The position numbers and the translations under genes are program-made. Under the pieces are notes generated by a model. It saw nothing but the letters and a program-made list of their open reading frames with translations, was not told the DNA's origin and ran no database searches. Shown piece by piece: positions 13,017 to 25,292 of a stretch of DNA of 64,000 bases. Every line of letters begins with the position of its first letter. The stretch's first letter is position 1. The stretch is from Strobilurus pachycystidiatus. Its lineage: Eukaryota > Basidiomycota > Agaricomycetes > Agaricales > Physalacriaceae. Location: NCBI GenBank assembly GCA_019915135.1, contig JAHLMK010000001.1:2170001-2234000 (forward strand), in the 5' to 3' direction.

Positions 13017-14723
13017 ATTAGCCTTTTACATTTCGGGGCTAGTGATGGGGGCTATTATTTCTTTACGTGGCGTCTTTGAAGACATTTTATCAACGTACGA
13101 CTTCTTCGCATCCTAGTGTTGCATCCTTACCACTTGTGTGGTGTTTACATTTCACGACACGCCCTCCCCCCCGAAATCTTACTTACTCTATGCTGTCTTT
13201 CTTTGGGCTGTGGTTACATTTCTTTGTCGGACAAGTCTAATTCGCATAATATCTGATTATGATCGCTTGGCACGCAGATAACGAGGCGCAGGGCGCTGTA
13301 GAGAACGGGACGGGTTCCTGCTGATGTACCTTCCATTTGTTGTACCACTGCGCATGCGCTGGGAAAATAGAATATGTTCTGACAGATCTCACTGCGAGTT
13401 TGAGGTACATGTGGTGCTGCGATGTTCTATCATTGGAACAAAGCTTTGGCTTGGCTGGGCTACCTTGTCGCGCAGTATGCGTCGTCTCCCGGGTTTCACA
13501 ATGCACAAAGCTATCGTTGAGTCACCGAGCGGTATTTGAGACAGTCTAGACGGGCAGTCATCGCCGCCTAGGCGAACTGAGAGCGACGTGTGATTACGAT
13601 CATACTTTCGCGCCACGTTCATGAATACCATCCTACTACCATCAGTTCCCATCAATTCATACGGCAGGGTGGAAATGGTGGAAGCACAGGACTATCGTCA
13701 CTCTGATATTTTCGAAGCCGGCGCAATAAATTTCTAGATATGAACCTCCGTTCTAAATAATGAGGATCGGGGGCAGCTCGAACATTCAACGTTCAACTCC
13801 TCACTCTCACTTTGCCGATGCTAATGCCCGCACTCGAGATGGGATCCGCCTCGGGTTCAGGTGAGAAGAATGCGTAGTAGAGTGGTACATATACCATGCA
13901 TGCTGTCAAAGTCGACAACGATCTCGCCTTGGCGGCTGGAGTATTGACGGGCTCCATCCGAGGTGGTTCTTGTTTCGGCTACTAGTTGCTCCTAGCATGC
14001 GAGCTGTTGACAGAGTTTCAGAGCGTTGAAACGAACGAGATGATATAGGACCGCCATATAGCTGACATGCAACCTCAAACTGCGAGGCGCTACCCGAGCC
14101 TGCGAAGGGTGCCCGACGGGTCACGTCAGCACCGTAATCCTATGTCATTCTCGAGAGTGCACCTTGAATAAGTTCAGACCCTCGTTCGTCCAAGCATAAC
14201 CTTCTCAACCTGTCACTCAGTTCTGTTCCCCCTTAATGCAGTCCCGATGCGAGCACCAAACTTACACCAGTGATGATGTCGTGACGAATTCAGAGTGCGG
14301 TCCTTTCTCGCACCACTCAGTCAGTCTTCGTTGTCCGATTGCCCAGTTGTACACATTGTAGCTATATTCTTGCAGGTAAGCAGAGAGCTCAATCAGAGAG
14401 CAGTAATGGTTTGCGCTGCAAAAGCACGTCGACTTGAGGAGTAAGAGATATACAGAGATCCAGTTTACATGACGATCGTTTGACCGGCCGAAAATTTGCC
14501 CCGCACGCCTCAAAAGGACAGAAAGTAGCTGGACTCGAAAAGGGTCAAAGTAAGACACAGGTTGGACCATTCCATGCAGCTACATCACAGATAGTGTTCT
14601 CTGACATCTGTGGTTGTGTTGAGAGAGTCCGAAATGCTCACCGTATAGCTTGTATGGGCCATGGCCAAACGCTGGTCATATTACGACGGGAACCAAACCT
14701 CCGAATTGCCAGGGCAATGATAG
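13017..14723. other. Long intergenic region, nothing supported
   Basis: About 1.7 kb with only short, unrelated frames on both strands. No domain, splice chain, repeat family or RNA gene was recognised. The DPBB 3' UTR occupies the left end and the COA8 3' UTR the right end. Confidence 0.4.
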
Positions 14724-15284
14724 CTATGATTTCAATGTAATCGTCCTAATGAATTTGGAGAAGGTAGCGCGTGCGGCCATGGTGATACACGAAATATTGC
14801 GAGCCCGCCATTCGTCCGTGTAGCCATTGGTCCTGTCTTTCTCCTGCATGACCCACTGCTTGTAGAGCTCTGACAGTGCATTTTCTTTGTCCAGCGCTGA
14901 AGCGGTTGAAGGCAGGCTGGCAAGAACAGCATCCTTCCCGCCTTCGAAGCGGACATTACTCTAATGAAAATGGATATGAGTCTCAATCGACGGTAGGAAG
15001 CAAGAATGTTTGCGGACATCGTGCCAAAAGTTCTGATCCATGTTGTCAATCTGCTGTCTCTGCAGCTTCCACTGGAGGTCGAAGGCGCCTGTGCCAACTG
15101 GGGGCTCTGGGTCGAACTCTGCTAGCGAATACGGGTGCTGCAGGCGCGAGGGCGGGGGCGGGGGCGGCACATCGTCGTATACGACGGGGCGTATGTGCGA
15201 TATGTGGTCGGGCGGGCCGACGAGGTGGAGGAGCGGGGCAGACGAATGCAGACCGCGCCAGGCAATTGGCCGAAGGACAAGCAT
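14724..15284 (-). CDS. COA8: Cytochrome c oxidase assembly factor COA8 (APOPT1-like)
   Basis: Mitochondrial protein of the COA8/APOPT1 family (DUF2315), which protects cytochrome c oxidase assembly from oxidative damage. Exons 15284-15018 and 14960-14724; 167 residues. Seen: a short Arg-containing presequence (MLVLRPIAWRGLHSSAP), then LVGPPDHISHIRPV, a Pro run, FDLQWKLQRQQIDNMDQNFW, the splice junction HDSNVRF, then ENALSELYKQWV and YTDEWRARN. These are the family's conserved W/F positions in order. A longer frame starts at 15332, but that would end 1 bp from the divergent RFA2 start, and the Met at 15284 begins a better targeting sequence. The intron is GT-AG (GTCCGC donor). Confidence 0.82.
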
Positions 15285-15333
15285 GACTTTGTTTGGTCGA
15301 TCAATAACACGATCCTCCTTCTCAAGTACCACA
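15285..15333. promoter_or_regulatory. 49-bp divergent promoter, COA8/RFA2
   Basis: Only 49 bp lie between the preferred COA8 start (15284, minus) and the RFA2 start (15334, plus). Promoter elements or leaders must extend into the coding regions or the first RFA2 intron. The assignment depends on the choice of the COA8 start codon. Confidence 0.45.
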
Positions 15334-16479
15334 ATGAGTCAAAGTAAGCTGCGCGTCGCTGGCGCCGTGCCGTGCTCATTTCGCTCTTTTACAGACAACT
15401 ACTACGATAACAACGGCGGAGGTGGCGGTGGTGGATTCATGAACAGCGGCGGGTCGCCCTTTGGCAGCGCGAGCGGCAGTCCAGGCGGCTTCAAGGTACG
15501 CGCTTTCTTCTTGCCTGGGAAATTGCTGTCTTACTCTGCTTCAGAAATCAGAGGCTCAGAAATCGCTGAGACCAATGACCATCGCGCAGCTTCGCAAGGC
15601 CACTCAGGCGCACACTGACGCGGACTGGGTGCTCGACGAGTCCAACATCGGCCATGTACGCGTCCTTTTGCCTTTTTTTCTCGCGTCTGAGATGTGTGCA
15701 GGTCACTATAGTCGCGCACATTGTGGAAGTCAAGAAGCAGGCGACGAACACCACGTACATCGTGTACGACGGCACTGGCAAGTTCGAAGCACGGCACTGG
15801 CACGAGCAGAACAGCGAGGACAATGAGGGACACTGGAACGGTATCGAGTACGTGTCGCGTTCCTTTCACTCACTGCAAATCTCATCAGATCGTAGGTCGG
15901 GCATATATGTTCGCATAATGGGGCAGCTCAAAGCGTTCAACAACAAGCGCTACATCAATGCCCTCAACGTGCGGCCCGTAGAGGATTCCATGGAGATCTA
16001 CTTTCACATACTTGAAACCATCACTGTAACACTGTTCATGGAGCGTGGACCCGTGCGTCTCATCTTATTCTTTTTGAGTGCGTTTTGCTTACCTCGTTCG
16101 TAGCCGCCGTCAGGGCAGTCGCCCGCAAAAATTGAGAACCGCGGCGCTAATGGGAGCAATGGCGGTGACAAAAGCGCGTCCGCGTATCAATCTTCGTCGA
16201 CTTCCAGGAGCGCCAGCAACGCAAAGTGGGCCAAGCTGCCCAAGATTCAACGCGACATTCTTGACTTCATGGTTGGCCAGCCTCCTACTTCGGAGGGCAT
16301 ACACGTCGGGGCCATTGCGCGAGCAATTGGAGGCGATGCTCAACTTATCAGGTTCGTTCACTCAGTCCCAATTTTGCATTTGCTGATATCTTGTTCACAG
16401 TGAAGCGTTGGATACCTTGATGGATGAGGGCGATATCTTCAGCACGATCGACGACTCACATTTCAAAGTTTCGGACTGA
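15334..16479 (+). CDS. RFA2: Replication protein A 32-kDa subunit
   Basis: Middle subunit of the single-stranded DNA-binding RPA complex. Exons 15334-15343, 15395-15495, 15545-15655, 15702-15847, 15896-16052, 16104-16351, 16401-16479; 283 residues by summed lengths. Seen: a 10-nt first exon (MSQ plus one base), the Gly/Ser-rich N-terminus (GGGGGGG run) that in the family is the phosphorylation region, KSLRPMTIAQLRKATQ, an OB fold (VTIVAHIVEV...TYIVYDGTGKFEARHW...YVRIMGQLKAFNNKRYINA), and a C-terminal winged helix (LPKIQRDILDFM...EALDTLMDEGDIFSTIDDSHFK). All frames add up. Confidence 0.95.
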
Positions 16480-16697
16480 TCAATACCTATATTTTATTGC
16501 CCAAATAGTGTACACTGTACTTTACTGCTACCCTTTTGCTCGCTTTTGCCTTGCGCTTTTTCTGCCTTTGCCATTGCCCTTGCACTGTGTATGGCATTGA
16601 TACCGACCGATCACGCGACGTGACTCAGCGCGTCGAGAGCGTGACTTTGGCGAATCCACTTCTTTGACTGTAACCTCGTCATTGCTTCATTGCCCTA

Positions 16698-19006
16698 ATG
16701 GCTAAGCTGTCGCAATAGTACGTCTCGAACCTATCATGCGCCATCTTCCTTGACGCTACTTTCTCAGCGAAATTGACCGCGAGGCTAACATTGCGCGCAA
16801 TCGCGCGTTGTTGGAGCAACTGGAACTCAAGCAGGCTGTCGATGGGCTGGGATTCGAAAAGTCCAAGCCGCCCAAGAATGCTAGAGCCAAGCCTGTTCAA
16901 CCCGCCAAAAAGGTCAAAAAGGAAACAACAGACGCACCGGTCACACGCCGCCATTCAGCGCGTATCAGACAGGTGCCGGATCCTAATGAAAGTCCTAGTG
17001 CGAAACGAAAGCGCGAGGTAGTTATAATAATTTGCTATTCGGCTTTGCTGAATTGCTCATGGTGGACATGCAGGCTGAATACGAAGAACAACGCGCGAAA
17101 GAGGCCGAAGCGCGTATCGAGGCCGAGGAGCAAGAGCGCATTGCCAAGCGACCGAGACACGAGGATCTTAGTCTCGCTGTGCTAGTTGGCGGAGAAGAGA
17201 AGGACACGAAGGGCGATTTGATAGAGCTGCAGCAAAAGTTTCAAGACATCGAGAAGGATCCGGGCGAAAACGATGCGCATGTCTCTGATGATACGACACA
17301 AAGTGCGGACACGCGTGCTGCTGCAGGTCTCAAGGAGCAACTCAAAGACTTGCGCGTTGTGTCGCGTGCTAAAGTCACCCTCAACCGCATTTATAGTGCG
17401 GCATATCATCCTGACGTGCAGAAGGATCTTATCTTCTTTGGAGGTGCGGTGTCTCGGTTTCACGGTCGTTCAAAAGGATTTAATCATGTTTTGTAGACAA
17501 GCATGGACAGCTGGGAATCTGGGATGCGCAAGCGCCCCCACCGGAAGCGGAGGATGAAGATGGCGACGTTAATGTCGATACACGAGAGGGCGGCAAATAC
17601 TGGCGAATGCAGGTCCACTGGCCGGCCACCTCCAAATCATCCATATCATCCGTCAAACTCAACCCCACCAATCATCATACGGTACGCCTCTCTCTGGTTC
17701 GGGACAACTTTTTTCCAACCCATTGTCAGGTCTACACAAGTGCCTACGATTGTAGCGTTCGAAGTCTTTCCTTCATAACCGGTATCTCATCTGAGATATA
17801 CTCATCTGAAAACCTTCTTCTCACTAGCATCGACGTGACTCCATCTGGGCACGAGATGTGGATTTCAGACGCTGCTGGAGGCGTCACACATCGGGATATG
17901 CGACAGAGCAAGTCGTTTAATCGGTGGTATGGTTTATCGAAGGACAAGATAGGGAGTGTTAGCATCAACCCCGTCCGCCCTAACTTTATTGTCACTGCGA
18001 GTAATACTCGCGTTCTCAGGTACGTATCTAGTCCTCTTCCCCCGTGTTACAGCTCATAAGCCTCTTACCAGAATTTGGGACGTACGAAATCTGCGCAAGA
18101 TGGTCTCAAATGTCGATGAACAGCCTTCATCATCCACTCCTTCGACCAAGAATTGGGCCTGGCACAAGGACTTGGAACCGCCTCGTCAAGATGTAGAGGC
18201 AGAGCCGCTTGAATTTGGCCTTGACACTGTGAATGAGTTCTTGGACTCAAAGCAGGGACATGGGTGCTTGCGTGGTGAATGGCGGCATGAAAAGTCGGTA
18301 ACCTCTGCGTATTGGGATCCCCGGGGCAAGAGCATTGTCAGTACGAGTTATGATGACCATATACGGCGTACGTCTTCTCCTGGGTATCTGCTCTTCGCTG
18401 TTTTAGCTAACGATATTTAGTGTGGGACATTGCTGCGTCGGCATTTAGCAGTGGAGATCCGTTTGGATCCTCGCGACCGTTTCAGACTATACCTCATGAT
18501 TGTCAGACGGTAAGTCTTTTGGTGATTCAACGCGATGTTGTCGTTCAACTGTACAAGGGCAAATGGCTTACGCTCCTCCGTGCCCAATGGTCTCCGAATC
18601 CCGACGCATACCCTCATTTCACTGTAAGTTCATCGGCCTCAAGAACCAACGAATAGCTCTCATGCAGTATTATCATAGGTCGGGCATATGAAACATCACC
18701 TTGACATAAGATCTGGAAAGGTGAGCCGCTGATTTGTGAACGGGAACGGTTGCTCATCTTTCTTCAGGGCGAGTTGTTGAAACAACTGACCGATTCTGAG
18801 AAGTCCGTTTCCTTTCCACTGGTATCACACAAGGTTCTGAATTCTATTCCAGGATCACGGCCGTTCAGGCGGTAACATGTTCTCATCCTAGTAATGTACA
18901 ACGAGTGGCGAGTGGTAGTGCGAGTGGCCGTTGTGTTCTTTGGGCCCCTGGAGATGTTGACGACGCGGAGGCAGAAGAGGAAGCAGATGAGTCCCCAGAA
19001 TCTTAG
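16698..19006 (+). CDS. CMR1: DNA damage-binding WD-repeat protein CMR1/WDR76
   Basis: WD40 protein that in yeast binds damaged DNA and joins nuclear quality-control foci under replication stress. Eleven exons: 16698-16717, 16768-17017, 17074-17443, 17497-17681, 17730-18019, 18072-18367, 18421-18509, 18558-18623, 18679-18720, 18768-18802, 18853-19006. Seen: YEIDREANIARNRALLEQL at the start, a basic linker with RRHSARIR, a coiled stretch (AEYEEQRAKEAEARIEAEE), VTLNRIYSAAYHPD, then WD repeats with GIWD, IWDVRNLR, LWDIAA and a last blade VGHMKHHLDI...ITAVQAVTCSHPS...SGRCVLW. Acidic C-terminal tail. Intact and complete. Confidence 0.93.
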
Positions 19007-20035
19007 AATGACCAATCTATCTAGCCAAAGCCTTGAACGTTCAACCATCCGTTCTTCATAGCGCAGTTGATAATTTGACCTGTGGACCCAGTATCCCCCA
19101 GCAGAAGGTGCAGGAATGGAATTCCAAGGGACTGATTCAATGATTCAAGCACTCGCAGTGTGATTCAAGCAATTGAAGCCTGGGATAATGACAACCGCAG
19201 TGACTCTCATTGATAGTACTACACTGCCTGTACCACTACCACTACCTGTGACAATTGGAAGACTGATACGGATCAAATTGACTGAAAGAACTCGCCACCT
19301 GTCCCCTTTGGCGAGCACAACAGTGCCATTGTAACAATACTCAGACGAAGCTTTCGAGTGCGACGTATAAGTCGGTCAGAGCCATCTTCTCATAATCCAA
19401 CAGCAATGCTCTGTCGTTGACATCAAGACTCACCAAGAGATGCGACGCGAGGTGAGCAGCGGAGGAGCGAGCCCGAGCTGAAGTAACATTAAAGCGACGA
19501 AGGTGACGGGGGTGCGATGAACTGCGTGCACAATGAGGTGGGGTGGGAGGACTCAACGCTGGAGGATTGTTCAAGGACCGAACCGACGTCGTGGGGCTGC
19601 AGGAGTGGCGGAGGCATCGACGAAGGCGTAGATTCTATAAGGCGCGTTGGCGAGAGTGTCCGTTCGGGCGGCGGCGCCTGAGCATGGGTCTGGACATGGG
19701 GAGGAAAGACCCCACCGGTTGGAGGCAAGCACAAAATGGCGCCGATGCGCGTTGACCAAGGGCATGAGAAGGCCTCGCCCTGGCAGCATGTGCTGCCAGT
19801 AGCCGCACTGCGGTCTGAGGGAAAGAGAGATGGCGTGACGCACCTTTCATAGCAGATCACTGATCAGCAGTCAACGACGCGTCGAACGCGGTCGTGACTT
19901 GGATGATTCATGTCATAGATAGTAAGATACAGCGCTGGCCCATCTAACTTATCTGCATCGGCATCGTCGCAGTTACATTTGAATCTCAACTCAGCATATA
20001 TATATCCGACGTACGTATTTACATATGGATGTACT
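19007..20035. other. Intergenic region between CMR1 and TRS120 3' ends
   Basis: About 1 kb between convergent genes. A GATTCAA motif recurs several times at 19130-19175. A minus-strand frame ending at 19341 (LDVNDRALLLDYEKMALTDL, then stop) has a coding-like look, but no upstream exon, start or domain could be tied to it, so no gene is called. Confidence 0.35.
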
Positions 20036-23000
20036 CTATCCACCGTCAACCAACGCTGTCAGTCGTTTGACACCTTCAGCAGTCTTTGTGTCACTGGAGC
20101 GAACCGTGGCAGAAAGAACGAAACGACCGCGCGACAGGAAACATATCGGTATTGACACGTCGCTCGTTTCCCCTGCTTCCAGCCGTCCAACAGGTATATC
20201 ACGAAGAACACCTTCATACAAAACATGCTCTAATGGGTCGATCTCCACCGTGAGCCTGAGAGGCAGAGGAGACGCTACATTACATGTCAACACAACGGAG
20301 TTCAAATGTACAAGAACAGAGAGACGTACACGTCTGGTTGGCTACCAGTATTCGAAGGTACACGAACTCGTGAGGCGATGGATGGAATTTGCCATCTTCG
20401 TGCTTCACTTGCTCGTCTTCGCTATTCAGCAAAGTCAACACAAGCTTCGCCGAGTTTGTTCGGATGGCATTGAGCATCTGCATCGTCATCCTCTGCTGTC
20501 GTAGCGACAGATCACCAGACCGAGTCCCACCCGCCTATATAACCGCTTAGCCACCATAGACGACCTGATTCAAGCAACATACCTCTTTCCAGTGGCAATG
20601 AAGACACTGGAAGAGTTCTTCGCGGTACCAGAATAACTCCCGCTGCCTTTGGTCCTGTTCAGCAGACAGTTTGGTTGTCGCGACAACAAATTGCCTTTCC
20701 GATAAGGTTGGGATGGGCTCTGCGAGATGCTTGTCTGATAGTATAAACTTCTTCAAAGCAATGACGATTCTAGATTGATGAGTTAGAGTTCGTGCTCGGG
20801 AAGATGAAGGGGAAGGCTCACTGAGCAGTAGACCCGGGTGCAATGATACTTGACGTCGAAGCCGGTGGTTCGCCTGGACATTGCATTCAGAACAGAAGTA
20901 AAGGACAACGTAAACGATCAACCTTTTTGAGTTCTCTCTACAGTCACTTCAAAGGGTTGACCATAGGTATTTCGAACCTCTACAGAGAACAAACACCAAT
21001 CCGCGTGATCGAATGTTTCTGGCTGTGATGGGACACCACTAGCGGGGTACGAATGTATGTCCATGGAATGACATTCGAGCATACGATACACTGAGACCAT
21101 GAGCGGGTATGATAACTGGCGCGTGTGAAAGACGTCTGGGGCAACTTCCAGGCCGCGCTCGACGCAACCATATGTCGCGTAAATCGTGCCGGTCGTGCTT
21201 AGGAAAGAAGACTAGTCAGCATCTCCCACCATCTACCATGCGCATACACTCACCAGCCCACTTTACCGAGACATTGAACGTTCAGAGTGAGTCGTTCGCC
21301 GGGCTTCAAGGGGTGCACCTCATCCTGATTCCAAGAGAATAAGGGCCGCTGTATCAGATCGTACTCCAGCTCATAGGTGTCAAACGTAGATAGTGATCCT
21401 TCCTGGAGAGTCTGCTGAGCCGGTTGGATTGTCGAATCGTCGAAAAGCAGTCGTAGGAAATCAATCGTCATCGAAGAGACGTTTTCCACCGTTAGACGTA
21501 TTACTGACCTTGAGACTATATTAGATATAACAGAGCTAATGTCGGACAGAGATGGTTGCCTACCGCTCCCCGTCATAAAGCATCAAAGCACCGTGAGTCA
21601 CGGACGTTCGCCGAATGCGCAAAAGAGGTTGTTCGGGAACAACCTTGCATTCCAGGAATTGTGCCGACTGTTTCGACAAGATCTTACTCATGAATTGCCC
21701 GCTTCGTCTTTTCTCTGTTTTCTCCCAAGGAAGCGCGTCCAGCCCTGAGTACTTCGAGCGACCGAGCTCGCATGCCAGAGCGCCTCTCCTCCGGCACTGG
21801 CGTTCCTCTTCTTCTGGCGTGGGCAGAGGAAGCAGGAATTCATGTACACCTCCAGATGCTTCAACGACACATCCGCGAATGACCAGGATGCCAGTGTCTG
21901 TGACCTTGCCTGACACAACCAGACGATGATACGACCGTGCAGGAATGGTGACTCGGCTGGGCGGAGCCTCGAAAGCCGGGCCGGTAGTGCTAGAGGACTC
22001 TCAGCAAACAATAGCGATGATGGCATAGGTTTGTACGAACCTCAAGGTGAATGAGTCCACTTCGAGATCAAAGACGTAGGGGTTCTTCAAGATAACAACT
22101 ACTTCTAATGTCTCGTTCTGAACGACCATGACTTGATTCTGCGAAAGGGGGGTAGTGATAAAGAGAACCCTCTAGTAGAGAACCATTATGCATACCTTGC
22201 CAGCCAGCGCACGCCGCGGATTGTATAGAAATGGATCAGTCCCTCCTGTGAGGATGGGATTTATACCGTCTGACTTAGGTCGAAGAGCAGATATCGGCTT
22301 CTCATTCGGGAGTCGTATGAGAGGCAAACTGTGAGAGGTATCAGTGAAGAGTAATTCGAAAGGTGTAATGTAGCATACGGCGTCACCACGATGCTGACGA
22401 GGGGGTTGCCTGCCCAAAAATCCACGGTCTTCAGTTCTCCGCGACGCTTTGCAGTGAGTAGTGCCCTTTGTGAGGTGGTGTACAAGTGGTATTGATCACC
22501 GGGGCCTAATGCGTCTTGCAGGGTCTTCAAAGAAGACAAGGCGAACTGAGCGACTGAGAGGTGATCTATCGAGTGTCAGCCACAGACGGGCGATCACAGG
22601 TACAGAAACCTACCTGGTAATGCTTCCGCGACGGCAATAGCTTCCCGCACAACGCCAACCTGGAGCTCTGGCCATCCGAAAGACTCGCGTAGATCCTCCT
22701 CAATGTCAACACCCTCCGACGTGCCTGGGGAGGCCCCGACATCTACAAGCTTGACGGCGGAAAGATCTATCCCGAGAGTCCTACACACGTAGCTGAGGAG
22801 GTTTAATATACTTGCATTTCCGTCTGTACTCTCGTTCATCCGCACACCGACTTGTGCTTTAACCATGACATCACCGAGTGCATTAGGAGTGACTGAGCCG
22901 TCTCCTGAAGTCGAGCTCCGGACGACACCATCCTCTTCGCGACCACAGACGATAAGGTCTAGTATGCATCCCAAGATTTCTCGCAGGATGTAAGACTCCT

Positions 23001-24686
23001 TTCTTCGGAAGCCAAGGCAAGAATATGTGCTTGCCATGGCTTCTAGTATGAAGATGCGTTCGCGAGGACCGAGATGTAGAAGCCATGGACCATGCAATTG
23101 GGTGAGGACACTGGAGATAGACTGCCGAGACACGCCTGAGATAGAGCTGAGTCGTTCAAGAGTAGACCAGCTGATCTTTTCCTCTCGCGATATCGTAGGA
23201 GGAAGGTAGGGCGTCGTTCCTGTTTGTAGCATCGATGTGAACGCGAGCGGACCCCAGCCCTTGGCAGACCACACAGAGAATAGAAGAGAAGTATGCCGAA
23301 GAACGCAACAGCAATAAAGATATGATAAAAGTGAGTAATGGTGGTCCGCGTCGGAGGGAGGAGCTTTGAAGTATAGCGCCGTTGCTTGTGTCAGTTTGTC
23401 GACAATGTCAGCCCATGGGTCGCGGCTGGCCGTGTTGGTTGTCGAGGTTTGCTGAACAGATGGATTAGCATCAGGAAAAGTGGATACGTGGATGACTGAC
23501 CAGTCCGTGCCCAGCAGCCCAAGCCTCAAGGATGGATAACGTCGCGATGCCTTCCAGGGTGGCCGCGTGCCAGACGGGATCCTGGGAGGTCTTGAACATT
23601 TGTATAGCTTCAGTATACCTACATAGAAATTGAACTTGAATGATACAGTAAGGACGCGCGATACTCACCATATCGATGCGTCGTCTGTCCTTCCAGCGAT
23701 CATGTAGAAGTCGCCCAAGACTTTGAATAGTCTTCCATGGGAGGAGGCCACGCCGATGCTACTGAAGCGCTTCTTTGGGGTGGAGGGCAATCCTAAAGTG
23801 GATTGGCGATGACCAGCCGACGACGTTCTTTTCATCGAGGGAACAGCGGATAATGCGAAGCCGGGTTTAGACATGTCGGGTACGCTGTTGTGAGAGGGCA
23901 GTGCTGATAATCCGTTCATGTCGCCGTCAAGAGGAGTGGGCATCTCTGATAATGGGGGGAGGGTTGGGAAGAGAGATGCGTTCAGGTATTCATTGCCGAA
24001 AGGACTTTCCAGAGTTTGCATCTACGCGTCAACAATTGAGGCAACGAAACAGTAGGCGGATAGTGAAGCATACCAAGGCACCAAACTCTCCCAATACGTT
24101 TGAACATAGGTCGGCTATGAGGGTGCCCAGATAGAGTTTCTTATTGCCCATCATGCTCGGTATGACAACTAGGCCTTGCACTATTTCGTGGAGATTTGAG
24201 CTGTTGTTCCCGTCACCATCCTCAAACACGAAGCAGTTTCTTGCCAGAGGATAGAGGTCTCCGGTAGGGAACAGATCGAGCAATGCACCGTTGAATTGCG
24301 CGAGAATGGAGGTAAGAGTATCCGTCGGGGAACACGCAGCTAAGCCGATGACTGCGAGGGGAAAGTGGGACGGGCGGAGCAGCGCGAGCGGGGAGTGCGA
24401 GGCGGGCGGCGGGTGCGTCGGGAAGCTGAGGTGCAGATGGCCCGTCGAGAGTGGATTGGGCATAAACCGAGCTTTGGCATGGTCTGATCAGCGAACGGGG
24501 CAATCGCTAGCAGTGTAGACGGGTACCTCGCTCATTCTTGCTGTCGACAGGGATATCGCCCAGCCTCAGCGACTCGAAGCTGCGAATTTCGGCGACATAT
24601 TTCTCGAAGACAGGCAGAGAAATAGACCCGACCGGGACGAGCAATATTTGGAGATGCGCTAGAGATGCAAAGCCATGGGTGTCCAT
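20036..24686 (-). CDS. TRS120: TRAPPII complex subunit Trs120 (TRAPPC9)
   Basis: Large subunit of TRAPPII, the exchange-factor complex for Ypt31/Rab11 at the late Golgi. Fifteen exons: 24686-24527, 24471-24074, 24021-23669, 23618-23501, 23451-22614, 22565-22379, 22328-22196, 22138-22041, 21989-21564, 21508-21254, 21197-20923, 20873-20822, 20769-20583, 20534-20330, 20274-20036; 1,307 residues, the usual length. Seen: FASLAHLQILLVPVG and FESLRLGDIP at the N-terminus, PNPLSTGHLHLSFPTH, a TPR-like helical centre (WYTEAIQMFKTSQDPVWHAATLEGIA), and a C-terminal series of beta-rich domains ending with HVLYEGVLRDIPVGRLEAGE. Every exon keeps frame. The nearby Met at 24704 is an alternative start. Confidence 0.93.
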
Positions 24687-24852
24687 ACGGCGGGATGCCA
24701 GCAACGAGCAGAGACAGGGCCGATGCGCGGGAGGAGGGCGCCGCCGCCGAGGACGATGCAGGAAGACAAGGCGTGTCAGTGCCGATCACGGCGTGCACAC
24801 TCCTTTGCCTTGAGCTTCCACCAGGCTTCCACGTCGCCACCGGCATTTCACC
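24687..24852. promoter_or_regulatory. Shared divergent promoter, TRS120/DPM2
   Basis: 166 bp between the TRS120 start (minus) and the DPM2 start (plus). It is G/C-rich (GGGCGCCGCCGCCG-like) with no TATA box seen. Confidence 0.45.
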
Positions 24853-25219
24853 ATGGTGCGTACCCTGTCGACCGCGTCGCGCGCGCTTGCTCAAGCGCCT
24901 CTTCCAGGGAGCCAGCGATAAACTGGTCGGCGGCGCTATGCTGCTGGCAGCCGCCGTCGTGTTTACTTATTATACCACCTGGGCCATCCTTCTCGTAAGT
25001 CACTCATCAACACGATCTTCAATTCCACTAAGCTGCTGTTAGCCATTCTTCGACTCCTCCAGCGCAATACACGCTTATTTCCCCGCCCGCGAATGGGCCG
25101 TCCGTCTCCCCGCCTTCGTCCTCGTCGTCGGCTTGTCAGTAATAGGATCCTTCATTGGTTCTACCATCTTGAAGGAGAAGAAGAAAAAGGCCGAAAGAGC
25201 AAGGCTACGAACAGCCTGA
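24853..25219 (+). CDS. DPM2: Dolichol-phosphate mannosyltransferase subunit 2
   Basis: Small ER membrane subunit that stabilises dolichol-phosphate-mannose synthase, which supplies mannose for GPI anchors and for N- and O-glycans. Exons 24853-24855, 24908-24994, 25043-25219; 88 residues. Seen: two hydrophobic helices (GAMLLAAAVVFTYYTTWAILL and LPAFVLVVGLSVIGSFIG), the PFF...IHAYF loop between them and a Lys-rich C-terminus, all as in the family. The first coding exon is just the ATG: the intron 24856-24907 (GTGCGT donor, CTTCCAG acceptor) joins it to GGA GCC AGC (Gly-Ala-Ser). Reading on without splicing gives an unrelated frame. Confidence 0.9.
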
Positions 25220-25292
25220 TACACATAATGTACGTCTGAACCCCTCGTTCAATCATATCCGCTAAATATCGCGTGCAGTGTCTCTAAATAAG

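Noticed and set aside
19341..19860. Minus-strand frames ending ALTDLYVALESFV and their upstream overlaps, possible small gene
   Set aside because: No start codon, splice chain or domain could be tied together; TRS120 already ends at 20036. Kept only as a note in the intergenic entry.
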